NCBI RefSeq assembly: GCF_028752835.1
Contig: NZ_CP087952.1
Span: forward strand, 372,001-436,000
Source of the DNA: Desulfosarcina sp. BuS5
GTDB taxonomy: Bacteria > Desulfobacterota > Desulfobacteria > Desulfobacterales > BuS5
Length of the DNA stretch: 64,000 nt
Direction: 5' to 3'
Shown: piece after piece, positions 1 through 8,309 of the stretch
Layout of the letters: the number at the start of each line of letters is the position of its first letter
Numbering within the stretch: position 1 is the stretch's first letter
The notes under the pieces: generated by a model
Database searches by the model: none
The model's input: only the letters and a program-made list of their open reading frames with translations
What the model was told of the DNA's origin: nothing
Translations under genes and position numbers: made by a program

Positions 1-1689
1 TAACCTGTTTTTTGCTATAACCGCATTAATAATCGAAGACCATGTGAGATCAGGCGGTCTGCTTTCAAAAAGATTCTCCCAGGTATTGTTAAATCTTGCC
101 ATATGCTCATCAAGGTAAAGCGCTTCCCCTTTATCCGCCCTGATGGTTTCAAAAAATCCGAATCCGAATAAGAGCCCCTGGTCAGTTGCAGATACGCATG
201 CCTCCTTAACAGGTTTAAGTTTCCCGTTGATCCAGAGATAGTCTTCAGGCTCAGCCTGTTTTACTTTGTCCCTGAAAACCTCCATCAACGTCCGTCCCTT
301 ATGAATGGTTTCATTGAATTCATCCAGGGGATCGGAATCGAATACAATCCCCCCTCCGGCAGAGAAAAAGATTTTATCTTTATATACGGTTGCCGTGCGG
401 ATTGCTATTGATAAATCCATGGAGCCTGAAAAACCGATATAACCTATGGAACCGGTATATATGTGACGCCTGTGCGGCTCCAGTTCATCAATAATCTCCA
501 TGGCCCTGATCTTGGGACAGCCTGTAATTGACCCACCGGGGAATGTGGCTGCAATTAGATCTATCGCATCCCTGCCTGTGTCGAGCCTCCCCTCAACAAT
601 GGAAACAAGATGATAAACATTACTGTATGCTTCAAGCATTTTATGCTGTTTCACTTTTACTGACCCGGCAGCACAGACTTTGCCGATGTCATTGCGCAAA
701 AGGTCGACTATCATGGAGAGTTCGGCGTCATCCTTTGTGCTTTTTTGCAGGTCATTTTTTAATTCATGATCTTCCTTTTTAGTTTTACCCCTGGGTCTTG
801 TCCCCTTGATGGGTCTTGTTTCGACAATGTCTCCCCTTAGCTTAAGAAATCTTTCCGGCGAGGTGGAAACTATTTGATGATCGCCGGCATTAATGAAACT
901 GAAAAATGGAGCCGGGTTATTCCTGTATAGCGTTTTAAAAAGGGAATAGGGATCACCGGTAAAGCCCATTTCAAAACGCTGTGACATATTTACCTGATAC
1001 ACATGGCCGGCTGCAATATACTCCCTGATTTTCTCGATTGCAGCAATATATTCCGGCTTGTTGAAATTTGACTTAAACCCGGCTGCATCGCCTGAAAAAC
1101 TTTTTTTTATTAATGGGTCCGCAATAATAGTTTTTCTGAAGCTGTCAAGGGTTGCATACAAACTTGAGCTCCCTTTATTTTGTAGTACCGGAATACAGAG
1201 GGTGATGGTACTGGTTGTTTTATCCTGTACTATTATAATTGAATGCGCAAAAAAAACTGAATGCGGGAGCTGTATATCATCATTGGAAGTGCGTGGAAGT
1301 TCCTCAAGAATATCTTTAAGATCATAGGAGAGATAACCAAAAAGGCCGGCGTAAACCGGTTCAGGTAGACCGGCAAGATCAAGCTGACTGACTTGCAAAC
1401 TGTAATGATTGACAATTTCTCTTAGAATATCAAAAGGGTGTCCTGTAAAATTAAATATCTGCCCATTTATGCTGATACTTATTGCGTCTCGAAAACATTT
1501 AAAACTCAGCCAGGGCTTTGCGGCAATTATGTGGTACCGTGCAGAGTCAAGATCACCTCCGCTCATTAATATCACCGTACCTGGTTTATGCGCAAACCGC
1601 GCTGCAAAAGAGATAAAATCTTCATCCAGGCTTATATGTTCGGTATAAATATCGGTAAGTCGGCCAATAATTTTTTTTATTTTATCCAT
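1..1689 (-). CDS. pabB: aminodeoxychorismate synthase component I fused to aminodeoxychorismate lyase (PabB-PabC), 3' end outside the window
   Basis: The minus frame is open from an ATG at 1689 to the window edge (563 codons visible, no stop). Residues about 1-465 are a chorismate-binding PabB/TrpE-type domain with the motif PIKGTRPRG near residue 290, typical of PabB, and PGGSITGCPKIRAMEII further on. After a short linker (FRDKVKQAEPEDYLWING) the frame continues without a break into the start of a class IV aminotransferase/PabC domain (ATDQGLLFGFGFFETIRADK, from about residue 480). The protein would make 4-amino-4-deoxychorismate with PabA and then release pyruvate to give p-aminobenzoate for folate. 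The PabC catalytic lysine is beyond the window. Such PabB-PabC fusions are known. No strong ribosome site precedes the ATG. pabA lies about 270 bp upstream on the same strand. Confidence 0.9.
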   Translation of the reverse strand, partial: MDKIKKIIGRLTDIYTEHISLDEDFISFAARFAHKPGTVILMSGGDLDSARYHIIAAKPWLSFKCFRDAISISINGQIFNFTGHPFDILREIVNHYSLQVSQLDLAGLPEPVYAGLFGYLSYDLKDILEELPRTSNDDIQLPHSVFFAHSIIIVQDKTTSTITLCIPVLQNKGSSSLYATLDSFRKTIIADPLIKKSFSGDAAGFKSNFNKPEYIAAIEKIREYIAAGHVYQVNMSQRFEMGFTGDPYSLFKTLYRNNPAPFFSFINAGDHQIVSTSPERFLKLRGDIVETRPIKGTRPRGKTKKEDHELKNDLQKSTKDDAELSMIVDLLRNDIGKVCAAGSVKVKQHKMLEAYSNVYHLVSIVEGRLDTGRDAIDLIAATFPGGSITGCPKIRAMEIIDELEPHRRHIYTGSIGYIGFSGSMDLSIAIRTATVYKDKIFFSAGGGIVFDSDPLDEFNETIHKGRTLMEVFRDKVKQAEPEDYLWINGKLKPVKEACVSATDQGLLFGFGFFETIRADKGEALYLDEHMARFNNTWENLFESRPPDLTWSSIINAVIAKNRL

Positions 1690-1740
1690 GCTAATAACAA
1701 TCCGTGCGTAACTTTTCAATAACTTCTGGAGCTCACTGAT

Positions 1741-1923
1741 GATAAAATATAAAAGGTCTGATTGTTTGAGCGTGTTAGTGAGCCTTAAGAAAAAACAGCA
1801 TATAAGACAACTAATGTTTAAAGGATATGAGTTGGCTTTTAAGCAGCCGGAATTAAAAGATAGGCCCCTGTTTTTTTCTTTAGGCTCACTAACATGCGAG
1901 TTTCAGACATTTTATATTTTATT
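1741..1923. repeat. inverted-repeat element (MITE-like) between pabA and pabB
   Basis: Imperfect inverted arms of about 45-50 bp lie at 1741-1790 and 1877-1923. They share a core (GTTAGTGAGCC / GGCTCACTAAC) and outer ends (ATAAAATATAAAA / TTTTATATTTTAT), with about 85 bp between arms. No coding sense was found in it. It could be a non-autonomous transposable element or a long RNA hairpin separating the two genes. No target duplication was established. Confidence 0.55.
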
Positions 1924-1961
1924 ATCAGTGGCGTGTATCTTGTCATTTGATTTCCCGTTCC

Positions 1962-2552
1962 TTATTTAGATGTTACATCCGTGCAAGGGCCGAGTTTCAA
2001 AAAGTTTTCAATAATCTGAAATCCGTTTTCCGTTAGAAAACTCTCAGGATGAAACTGAAGTCCATGAACCGGATAAACTTTATGGCTAAAGCCCATAGCA
2101 ACACCATCTTTACTGCGCGATGAAACGACAAGTTCACTATTATTGATATTTACCATCAGCGAATGATAACGCGCAACTTTGAAGGGTGAAACCAGACCCT
2201 TAAATAAAGCACTATGATTATGCGGTATCAGGCTTGTTTTGCCATGCATCGGGACAGGTGCGCGTACAGTACTGCCGCCAAAGGCTTCATTAATACACTG
2301 CATCCCCAGGCAAACACCGAGGATGGGGATTTTTTTGTAAAATGCCTTGACTAAATTTATGGAGACCCCGGCATGTGCGGGATCTCTTGGACCTGGGCTG
2401 ATTAAAATGTAATCAGGATTAATCGAACCTGCCTGCGTAACAGATATTTTGTCACTTCTATATACATCAATCTCAAGATTATAGCGTCTGAACATCTGCA
2501 CCAGGTTATATGTAAAGGAGTCATAATTATCGATTACCAGCAGTTTGCTCAT
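1962..2552 (-). CDS. pabA: aminodeoxychorismate/anthranilate synthase glutamine amidotransferase component II
   Basis: This is a 196-aa class I glutamine amidotransferase that supplies ammonia from glutamine to PabB (or TrpE). It starts with the family hallmark LLVIDNYDSFTYNLVQ. The catalytic cysteine is in GVCLGMQ and the His-Glu pair is in GLQFHPESFLTENG. Length is normal for PabA/TrpG. The start at 2552 has GGAG about 9 bases upstream and overlaps the stop of a 23-codon leader ORF. The neighbouring PabB-PabC gene favours a role in p-aminobenzoate synthesis, but PabA/TrpG proteins can serve both pathways and no trp genes are visible here. Confidence 0.93.
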   Translation of the reverse strand: MSKLLVIDNYDSFTYNLVQMFRRYNLEIDVYRSDKISVTQAGSINPDYILISPGPRDPAHAGVSINLVKAFYKKIPILGVCLGMQCINEAFGGSTVRAPVPMHGKTSLIPHNHSALFKGLVSPFKVARYHSLMVNINNSELVVSSRSKDGVAMGFSHKVYPVHGLQFHPESFLTENGFQIIENFLKLGPCTDVTSK

Positions 2553-2620
2553 ATCAGTAGCACTCCTTCAAATAAAAAAAAGCCACCCGGTAGAGTCTGG
2601 GTGGCTTTTGCCTGTTTCAT
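2549..2620 (-). CDS. possible 23-aa leader peptide overlapping the pabA start
   Basis: An ATG at 2620 opens a 24-codon frame (begins MKQAKATQTL, ends FEGVLLI) whose TGA overlaps the pabA ATG in an ATGA arrangement. The frame runs through both arms of the terminator hairpin at 2577-2609, so a translating ribosome would melt it, and it could couple translation to pabA. There is no run of Trp, Phe or Tyr codons, so it is not a classical attenuator peptide, and its ribosome site is weak (GAG only). It may be fortuitous. Confidence 0.3.
   Translation of the reverse strand: MKQAKATQTLPGGFFLFEGVLLI
2574..2609 (-). terminator. intrinsic terminator or attenuator just upstream of pabA
   Basis: On the minus strand GCCACCC, a 10-nt loop, and GGGTGGC are followed by eight T residues; A-tracts on the other side make it look bidirectional. 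It sits only about 20 bases before the pabA start and downstream of the promoter at 2655-2684. It is therefore either the end of the signalling operon or an attenuator in the pabA leader. The position of the promoter favours the attenuator. Confidence 0.65.
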
Positions 2621-2644
2621 AACTCAAAAATAAGAATATCTAAT

Positions 2645-2684
2645 TTGTATAAAAACTATACAAGAAAAGATTTGAAATAGTCAA
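2645..2684 (-). promoter_or_regulatory. candidate sigma-70 promoter for pabA with an overlapping palindrome
   Basis: Minus strand -35 TTGACT (2679-2684), 18-bp spacer, -10 TATAGT (2655-2660). A perfect 7-bp-arm palindrome TTGTATA-N5-TATACAA (2645-2663) covers the -10 box, as a repressor operator would. Transcription from here would run through the terminator at 2574-2609 before reaching pabA. Confidence 0.5.
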
Positions 2685-2759
2685 ATTTTTTTTGAGAAAG
2701 TCCCCAGGAATAAAATCCGGGAAGTTTCCGGATCGATTTAATTGCGAGCATTAACAAAA

Positions 2760-2996
2760 TTACCGGCCTGTAATCTCACCTTTAAGTAATTTTTTCAAAC
2801 CTTCGAGGGTCCCTTTCCATACTGCTTCTTCGCCAGCCATAATTGCCACTATAACGGATTCTTCCACACTTACCTCCAAAACAAGCTCTTCATCGCCTAT
2901 TTTAAATACCGCTTCCCCCCACCTTTCAGCCGGCAGCCCTGCAGCTTCACAGTCATAATCGGTTCTGATTTCTCCTGTCATTCTTATTTTACTCAT
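2760..2996 (-). CDS. small conserved-looking protein of unknown function at the end of the signalling operon
   Basis: A 78-aa acidic protein beginning MSKIRMTGEIRTDYDC. The start at 2996 is chosen over the in-frame upstream ATG because GGAGGG lies just upstream of it. There is no signal peptide or membrane segment. The residues alternate in a beta-rich pattern (EELVLEVSVEESVIVAIMAG) and end in a short amphipathic helix (LEGLKKLLKG). It is the last gene of the minus-strand regulator operon, about 60 bp after the double-receiver protein. I do not recognise the family; a small partner or output protein of the neighbouring receivers is only a guess. Confidence 0.65.
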   Translation of the reverse strand: MSKIRMTGEIRTDYDCEAAGLPAERWGEAVFKIGDEELVLEVSVEESVIVAIMAGEEAVWKGTLEGLKKLLKGEITGR

Positions 2997-3055
2997 ATCC
3001 CTCCTTTTTTTTTGTATTATTAGAATCTGCTGAATAATATCTCCCTGCACAACCA

Positions 3056-3829
3056 TCATGCAATCAATTCTTTAATCTTATTTAAAAGTGCATCCTGATC
3101 AACAGGTTTATCCATAAAAGCTGATACATTATAATACACCAAATCCTGATCTGCTTTCATCCCCTTGTAAGCGGAACATATGATAACAGGCAGGTTATGG
3201 TCTTGTTCCCTGATTTTTGCCACTAATTCCAATCCGTGCATGTTCGGCATTTTGATATCTGTAACAACGAGATCTATACGTTCCTTTTCAAGAATTTCCA
3301 ATGCGTTGATTCCGTTTGAGGCTATGAACAAAGTCCAGGGCAGCTTGCGCAGCATCCTGAGATAGGTTTTTATAATTTTTTCTTCATCATCAACAAAAAG
3401 AATTTGTGTTTTTGATATTTTAAAAGAGATGATGATATCCTTTACTCTCTGTGTAAGACTTTCCTTGTCATGAGCCAGAAAGATTGTGGAATTATCCGCC
3501 ACCTGGTAAAGGCGGTCTGTTATTTCAGAAGCATAAAGAATAACGGGAAGATCAGGAAATCGTTTATCAATTTTTATCAGCCGGTCAAGCCATTCCCAGG
3601 AGGAAAGACCGGGATTAAGGATTATTATATTAAAGTCGTCTTTGTTCAGTTTCAAATTTAGTCCCAAATTCAGTTCGGGCAGCTTTTCTGCCCCGGAATT
3701 GATTAAAATGTCATAATCAAGGCTTTGCAGCGCACTGCTTACCTGTTCCATGCATTTCCGGTCATCGATCAAGATATGAAAAGTTATTTTTGTTTTTGCC
3801 ATTGCGGCCCCCTGGAATGTTGATGTCAT
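3056..3829 (-). CDS. double-receiver response regulator without output domain
   Basis: This 257-aa protein has two CheY-like domains. The first (about residues 12-125) looks degenerate: the acidic pocket is incomplete (ILIDDRK) and the phospho-acceptor position reads IILNPG instead of the usual Asp. The second (about 138-257) is canonical, with LFVDDEEK, acceptor Asp in VVTDIKMPN, Ser in ICSAYKG and Lys in MDKPVD. The first ATG overlaps the upstream kinase stop by 4 bp (ATGA). A second ATG nine codons in has AGGGGG before it and may be the real start. With no DNA-binding domain it probably acts by protein contact or as a phosphate sink for the adjacent REC-kinases. Confidence 0.85.
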   Translation of the reverse strand: MTSTFQGAAMAKTKITFHILIDDRKCMEQVSSALQSLDYDILINSGAEKLPELNLGLNLKLNKDDFNIIILNPGLSSWEWLDRLIKIDKRFPDLPVILYASEITDRLYQVADNSTIFLAHDKESLTQRVKDIIISFKISKTQILFVDDEEKIIKTYLRMLRKLPWTLFIASNGINALEILEKERIDLVVTDIKMPNMHGLELVAKIREQDHNLPVIICSAYKGMKADQDLVYYNVSAFMDKPVDQDALLNKIKELIA

Positions 3830-4986
3830 ACGGGAAGTTGCACTGTAAAGAGAGTGCCTTTCCCCTTTTCTGATTTCACCTTGATTTTGCCTGAATAAGC
3901 ATTAATCATTGCTTTAACACTGGCCAGGCCTAAACCTGTCCCTTTTCCGACCGGTTTTGTGGTATAATCAGGAGAAAATATTTTTTCTAAATCCTCCTCC
4001 GCAATCCCTTCGCCTGTATCGGAAATTTTAATTATAATATCTCCGTTTTCCATACCGGTTTTTATGCCGAGACATTTTTTGTCCGAATGCTCCATCGCAT
4101 CGATTGCATTTTTAATAAGATTGTCCATGATCTGCTTGATCTGAATAGAATCTCCCTTCATAAAAGGCAGATTCTCGGTCAGGGAAATATTTTTTTCTAT
4201 TTTGTATTTAAAAATGGAATCGAGTTCAAAAAATTCCAACGCTCTTGCTATAATTTCGTTGATGTTTACTGGTTCAGTCCGGGAAGGTCCGCCCTCCCTT
4301 GCGTGATCAAGGATTGACCTTATTATTTTTTTTAAATCGCAGGCATTCTTCTTCATAATGCCGAGAAACTTTTGCAATTTATCCATATCGGGATTTGCGT
4401 TTTTCATCATCAGCTCAACAATGCCGATAGAGCCGAATACGGCCATTAAAGGATTATTCATATTGTGAACTATTTGGGATGCATATTTGCCTATCTCCGC
4501 TTTTTTTTCTATGGCCAGCAACTGATTTGTTCTTTTTTCAACTCTCTCTTCCAGCAGATTGTTATGCTCTTCAAGCCTTTGCATAAGATTTCTTTTATCC
4601 TGCTGGAGATTGAAAAGTTCAACAGCTTGTTTTGTTGTAATTTTTAATTCCGCCTCATTAAAGGGCTTGACGATATACCTGTAAAGATTGCCCTGGTTTA
4701 TCGCGTTTAATATGGTATCCGTATCAGAATGACCCGACATTACAATACGGATTATATCCGGGTATTCGGCTTTGACCCGATCCAGCAGGGTAAAACCGTC
4801 CATCCCGGGCATTGATAGATCCGTAATCACAACAGAGACATTTTCTGCATTTAATATATCAAGCGCTGCCGGCCCTCCGGATGCAAAAAAAGTTCGGCAT
4901 GGTTCAGACCTGAAAAGTCTTTTTAATGCTTTAAGAATTTTTTCCTCATCATCCACAAACAGGACTGTTCCGGTTTTATTTGTCAT
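3826..4986 (-). CDS. receiver-histidine kinase fusion (REC-HisKA-HATPase)
   Basis: A soluble 386-aa kinase. Residues about 5-120 are a receiver domain (VLFVDDEEK, acceptor Asp in VITDLSMPGMDG, Lys in IVKPFNE). A coiled coil follows (LQQDKRNLMQRLEEHNNLLE). The H-box is IVHNMNNPLMAVFG at about residue 175. The ATP-binding domain has N-box NLIKNAIDAME and G-boxes DTGEGIAEEDLEKIF and GKGTGLGLAS. No transmembrane segment is seen, so input probably comes through phosphorylation of its own receiver. It overlaps the double-receiver gene by 4 bp. A repeat-filled gap of about 186 bp separates it from the upstream REC-PAS gene. Confidence 0.92.
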   Translation of the reverse strand: MTNKTGTVLFVDDEEKILKALKRLFRSEPCRTFFASGGPAALDILNAENVSVVITDLSMPGMDGFTLLDRVKAEYPDIIRIVMSGHSDTDTILNAINQGNLYRYIVKPFNEAELKITTKQAVELFNLQQDKRNLMQRLEEHNNLLEERVEKRTNQLLAIEKKAEIGKYASQIVHNMNNPLMAVFGSIGIVELMMKNANPDMDKLQKFLGIMKKNACDLKKIIRSILDHAREGGPSRTEPVNINEIIARALEFFELDSIFKYKIEKNISLTENLPFMKGDSIQIKQIMDNLIKNAIDAMEHSDKKCLGIKTGMENGDIIIKISDTGEGIAEEDLEKIFSPDYTTKPVGKGTGLGLASVKAMINAYSGKIKVKSEKGKGTLFTVQLPV

Positions 4987-5059
4987 TATAATTAGCGCCC
5001 GAAGATGGGTTAAGATATATTTTTGATTTTAAATTTGGCATCCTTCAAATTTAGGTACG

Positions 5060-5172
5060 CGTTCCCACGCTGGAGCGTGGGAACGAGAAACCCGTAGGGG
5101 CAATCCCTTGTGGTTGCCCTTTTGTTCTTTGGGCGACCTCATTTTGGGCACCTACAAGGGGTGCCCCTACGG
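5060..5172. repeat. two nested/adjacent palindromic intergenic repeats
   Basis: A perfect 12-bp-arm hairpin (CGTTCCCACGCT-GG-AGCGTGGGAACG, 5060-5085) is followed by a second imperfect inverted repeat with arms of about 27 bp (5091-5119 and 5146-5172, ends CCGTAGGGGCA / TGCCCCTACGG). The right arm ends directly at the stop of the REC-PAS gene, so it may terminate or stabilise that transcript. Repeats of these two types are common between genes in many environmental bacteria. Confidence 0.75.
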
Positions 5173-6000
5173 TTACAGGCAGATATCCCTGAATATCATT
5201 ATGATCCCTTTGCCCTTGAATAAACCTGAAAGGGGAATAAAATCTATGTCATATTTATTATCAGATGATCCGTACCCTTTTATTCCCTTGTATGTTTCAG
5301 ACGGCAGGGCTTTTTTAATCATTTCCATTAAATCATCAGGAAAAAAACATTCTATATTGCTGCCGATCGACAGGCCCTTTAATCGGCCGTTAAAGGATCT
5401 CGCAGACCTGTTAAGGAGCGCTATCATACCTTCGTCGCTTATTCCAATTACCGGAAGTGTCAAATCTTCGAGGATGGTGCGTGAAAGCTCCAGGGCATGG
5501 TTCTGGACTTCGAGATCCCTGGTACGTTCCCGGACAAGCATTTCAAGATTCTCGTTGATTCTTTTCAATTCCGCATTCTTTTGTATAACTTCATCATGAA
5601 GTTTTTTATTGGCTTTGACAAGGTCGTACTGATCCAGGGCCTGTCTTATTTCCAGGATCAGGTTTTGATCATTCCAGGGTTTTAAAAGGAATTTATAAAT
5701 ATGCCCGCGATTTATAGATTCCGTAATGGAATCTACTTCTGTATATCCTGTTAATATAATACGGATTATATCGGGATATTGATTTTTTACTTTTTGCAGG
5801 AATTCAGTGCCGCTCATCCCCGGCATTCTGTGGTCCGAGACAACCAGGCTGATCTCTTCTGCTGCAAGTTTATGCAGGCCTTCTTCGCCCCCTGAGGCTG
5901 TCACCAGGTGATAAGCCTCCTTCCTGAGCAGGCGTTTCAAGGAATTCAGGATATTCTTTTCATCATCAACACATAATATTGTATGCTTTTTATCATGCAT
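5173..6000 (-). CDS. receiver-PAS response regulator
   Basis: A 275-aa cytoplasmic protein. The N-terminal receiver (about residues 6-125) has LCVDDEK, acceptor Asp in VVSDHRMPGMSG, Thr in LTGYTE and Lys in LLKPWND, the pattern of RpfG-type receivers. A coiled coil follows (KLHDEVIQKNAELKRINENLE, through about 165), then a PAS-like domain (about 175-275, TLPVIGISDEGMIALLNRSA). There is no enzymatic output, so it probably passes a PAS-sensed signal to a partner. It is separated by only 2 bp from the HDOD gene upstream, indicating co-transcription. Confidence 0.85.
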   Translation of the reverse strand: MHDKKHTILCVDDEKNILNSLKRLLRKEAYHLVTASGGEEGLHKLAAEEISLVVSDHRMPGMSGTEFLQKVKNQYPDIIRIILTGYTEVDSITESINRGHIYKFLLKPWNDQNLILEIRQALDQYDLVKANKKLHDEVIQKNAELKRINENLEMLVRERTRDLEVQNHALELSRTILEDLTLPVIGISDEGMIALLNRSARSFNGRLKGLSIGSNIECFFPDDLMEMIKKALPSETYKGIKGYGSSDNKYDIDFIPLSGLFKGKGIIMIFRDICL

Positions 6001-6002
6001 CT

Positions 6003-6863
6003 TTACATGTCTTTCTCTAAAAAAAACTGGCAGGCCGAGGCTATCCCTTCCCTAACTCCAGGAAGCCAATCCTCCAAGGTCTTTAATTGGGGTTTCAGTG
6101 CCAGGGCCGCTTCAGGATTGATTAAAGCAGAATCAATCTTCGCATCCTGGCTGTGGATAAAGTAATTTGATATAAAATCAGCTACATGCACAATCATCAA
6201 GAGATTTATATCGTTCGCGCCGGCTTTTACGGCATGATGGTATTTTATCGTATCGGCCAGGCCGTCCGGCAGCTTCCATTTGTGTGCCATAATAGCCCCG
6301 ATCTGCGCGTGGGTAACCGGGATTTCTTTTTTTTCGGCTTCATAAAAGGTGATGTTATTCTCATCCGCAGAAAGAATAACCTTTTTAAAAAGGCTAGGAA
6401 AATAGTGCGAAAGGATAATCTTGCCTATATCGTGCAGCAGCCCGCCGGTAAAGGCCTCTTCAGGTAAACATAAGCGGCTCTTTTCCGCCAGATGTCTGCT
6501 TGTTATCGCGACTGCAACGGAATGCTCCCAAAAATTTTTTATATCAAAATCGTCTGAAGAACCTTTGATCGAAAGCGCGTCGATGATAGCAACAGAAACA
6601 ATCGCATTGCTGATTGTATTAAAACCGAGCAGTATTATTGCACGGTCTATGTTGGCGATTTTTGATTTAAAACCGTAAAAGGATGAATTAACAAGCTTCA
6701 GGATCCTGGGAGTCATGGCCTGATCGTTTTTAATTAACGCGCTTAACTCTTTAATTGATGTATTATAATCACGGAGCATTTTGTTGACTTCCATCGCAAT
6801 TACCGGCAGGGTCGGCAGATCTTCAATGCGATCGAGTTTTTTAAGAATCGTTTTTCTGTCCAT
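6003..6863 (-). CDS. HDOD-domain signalling protein
   Basis: A 286-aa protein made almost entirely of an HDOD domain (about residues 10-215). It begins DLPTLPVIAMEVNKML and includes ILKLVNSSFYG and the HD-like stretch GLLHDIGKIILSHYFP. HDOD proteins are related to HD phosphohydrolases but usually act as non-catalytic scaffolds in regulation of motility, biofilm or cell cycle. Here the HD pair is retained. It lies between the REC-PAS and REC-HD-GYP genes with gaps of 2 and 24 bp, so it belongs to the same operon and probably to the same pathway. Confidence 0.9.
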   Translation of the reverse strand: MDRKTILKKLDRIEDLPTLPVIAMEVNKMLRDYNTSIKELSALIKNDQAMTPRILKLVNSSFYGFKSKIANIDRAIILLGFNTISNAIVSVAIIDALSIKGSSDDFDIKNFWEHSVAVAITSRHLAEKSRLCLPEEAFTGGLLHDIGKIILSHYFPSLFKKVILSADENNITFYEAEKKEIPVTHAQIGAIMAHKWKLPDGLADTIKYHHAVKAGANDINLLMIVHVADFISNYFIHSQDAKIDSALINPEAALALKPQLKTLEDWLPGVREGIASACQFFLEKDM

Positions 6864-6887
6864 ATTGGTTACTCTAACCTATCTCTG

Positions 6888-8273
6888 TCATATTGATACA
6901 TGAATTGTGCCGCCAATCAGCTTATGTTCTCCGACTTTTTTAATAGAATCGATTGCAGCCTGTTTCAAAATAGTGCCCATTGACATTAATAGCCGGCCGT
7001 CCTTTATGCGCAAATCCTCTTCCAGCACCATACCTTCCTTTAAATCATAATAATTCAGTTTTAAATGTTTCCGCTTGTTCCCCCCTGCTTCCTGCGCGGA
7101 TAGTACCCTGAATAAGCCGGTTACTACTTTTTCATCGTATTTATGTTTTATCCCGTGATGGATGATCCTTTTTGCAATTTTTTTCAGCATTATATCCGGT
7201 TCTTCAAGAACAACCTCTTTATAAACATAATCGTACTGCAGGGTCTTTGCCATAATTATTTTTGTATCCCGCGGCCACATATCGGTTATCTTGCAATAAT
7301 CTGCTACTGTCCCAATTATTCGCGTTTCCAGTGAAATTGCATCCCCTTTGATGCCACTGGGGAATCCGGAGCCATCAAGATTTTCATGATGGCAAAGTAT
7401 AATCTCACCTATTTCTCCAAGACTATCCACCGGTTCAAGGCACATAAAGGCTATCACCGGGTGCTGGCTGTACAGGCGGAACTCGTTTCCCGTCATCTGC
7501 GCTTCATCTTTTGCCAGAATTTTTTCAGGAAGCCCAAGCAGGCCTATATCGTGAATCATGCCGGCCATTTCTATCCGGTCCAGCGGTTTTTTGGAAAAAC
7601 CTAATTCAACCCCCACTTTTCTTGAAAGCCTGGCAACATGCCCCATATATTTGCCTAAATCAGGATTTAAGGTTCCGATTAAGGATGACAGGAGCCGGAT
7701 AGTATCCATAAAGCTCTTTTCAAGCTTTTTATTAATTTCCAGGAGATCCCTGCCCTTGTTTATAATCTCCCTGGTTCTCTGCTTGACCTTATTGTCCAGA
7801 TTCCTGTTTAAATCTTTCAGTTCCAGGTTCTGTTCATTGGTAAGCTCCGTGAGCCTGCGGTTTTCTGCTTGAAGCTCAAGCTGTTTCACGGCCTGCCTGA
7901 CCTGGAGGATAATATCATCATCATTCCAGGGCTTGGTCAGGTATCTGTGGATTTCGCCCTTATTAACCGCGTCAACGATTGCATCCATGTCGGAATACCC
8001 GGTAAGCAGAAACCTGATGGCATCAGGAAAGATCTCTTTCGATTTTGCCAGAAACTCAGCCCCGTTCATCCCGGGCATTCTCTGATCTGAAATAATAAGT
8101 GAAACCGGATCTTCCGCCCCATCTTTTAAGGTATGCAGAATATCAAGACCCTCCTGACCACTTGCAGCAGTCAGGATCTTGTAGCCCCCCTTGCGAAACA
8201 GCCGGCTTAATGCTTTTGTAATAGCTGTTTCATCATCAATAAGCAGGATGGTATGTTGTTTTTTTACAGACAT
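6888..8273 (-). CDS. receiver-HD-GYP protein (candidate cyclic-di-GMP phosphodiesterase, RpfG-like)
   Basis: This is a 461-aa protein. A receiver (about residues 6-130) has LLIDDET, acceptor Asp in IISDQRMPGMNG and Lys in YLTKPWND. A coiled coil leads into an HD-GYP domain (about 195-390) with HD in AGMIHDIGLLGLPEKIL, later HP in YSQHPVIAF, and HHENLDGSGFP in place of HHExxDGxGYP. The lysine usually following HDIG is replaced by Leu and GYP is GFP, so activity is likely but not certain. A C-terminal extension of about 70 residues follows. Under phospho-control it would hydrolyse cyclic-di-GMP. It lies 36 bp downstream of the REC-kinase gene. Confidence 0.9.
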   Translation of the reverse strand: MSVKKQHTILLIDDETAITKALSRLFRKGGYKILTAASGQEGLDILHTLKDGAEDPVSLIISDQRMPGMNGAEFLAKSKEIFPDAIRFLLTGYSDMDAIVDAVNKGEIHRYLTKPWNDDDIILQVRQAVKQLELQAENRRLTELTNEQNLELKDLNRNLDNKVKQRTREIINKGRDLLEINKKLEKSFMDTIRLLSSLIGTLNPDLGKYMGHVARLSRKVGVELGFSKKPLDRIEMAGMIHDIGLLGLPEKILAKDEAQMTGNEFRLYSQHPVIAFMCLEPVDSLGEIGEIILCHHENLDGSGFPSGIKGDAISLETRIIGTVADYCKITDMWPRDTKIIMAKTLQYDYVYKEVVLEEPDIMLKKIAKRIIHHGIKHKYDEKVVTGLFRVLSAQEAGGNKRKHLKLNYYDLKEGMVLEEDLRIKDGRLLMSMGTILKQAAIDSIKKVGEHKLIGGTIHVSI

Positions 8274-8309
8274 TTTCCCAAAACAGGTTAAAGGTTAAAG
8301 GCTGAAGAG

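Noticed and set aside
2549-2620. Classical trp-type attenuator peptide before pabA
   Set aside because: The micro-ORF contains no tandem Trp, Phe or Tyr codons, so an amino-acid-sensing leader peptide of the usual kind is not supported; only the hairpin and overlap are kept.
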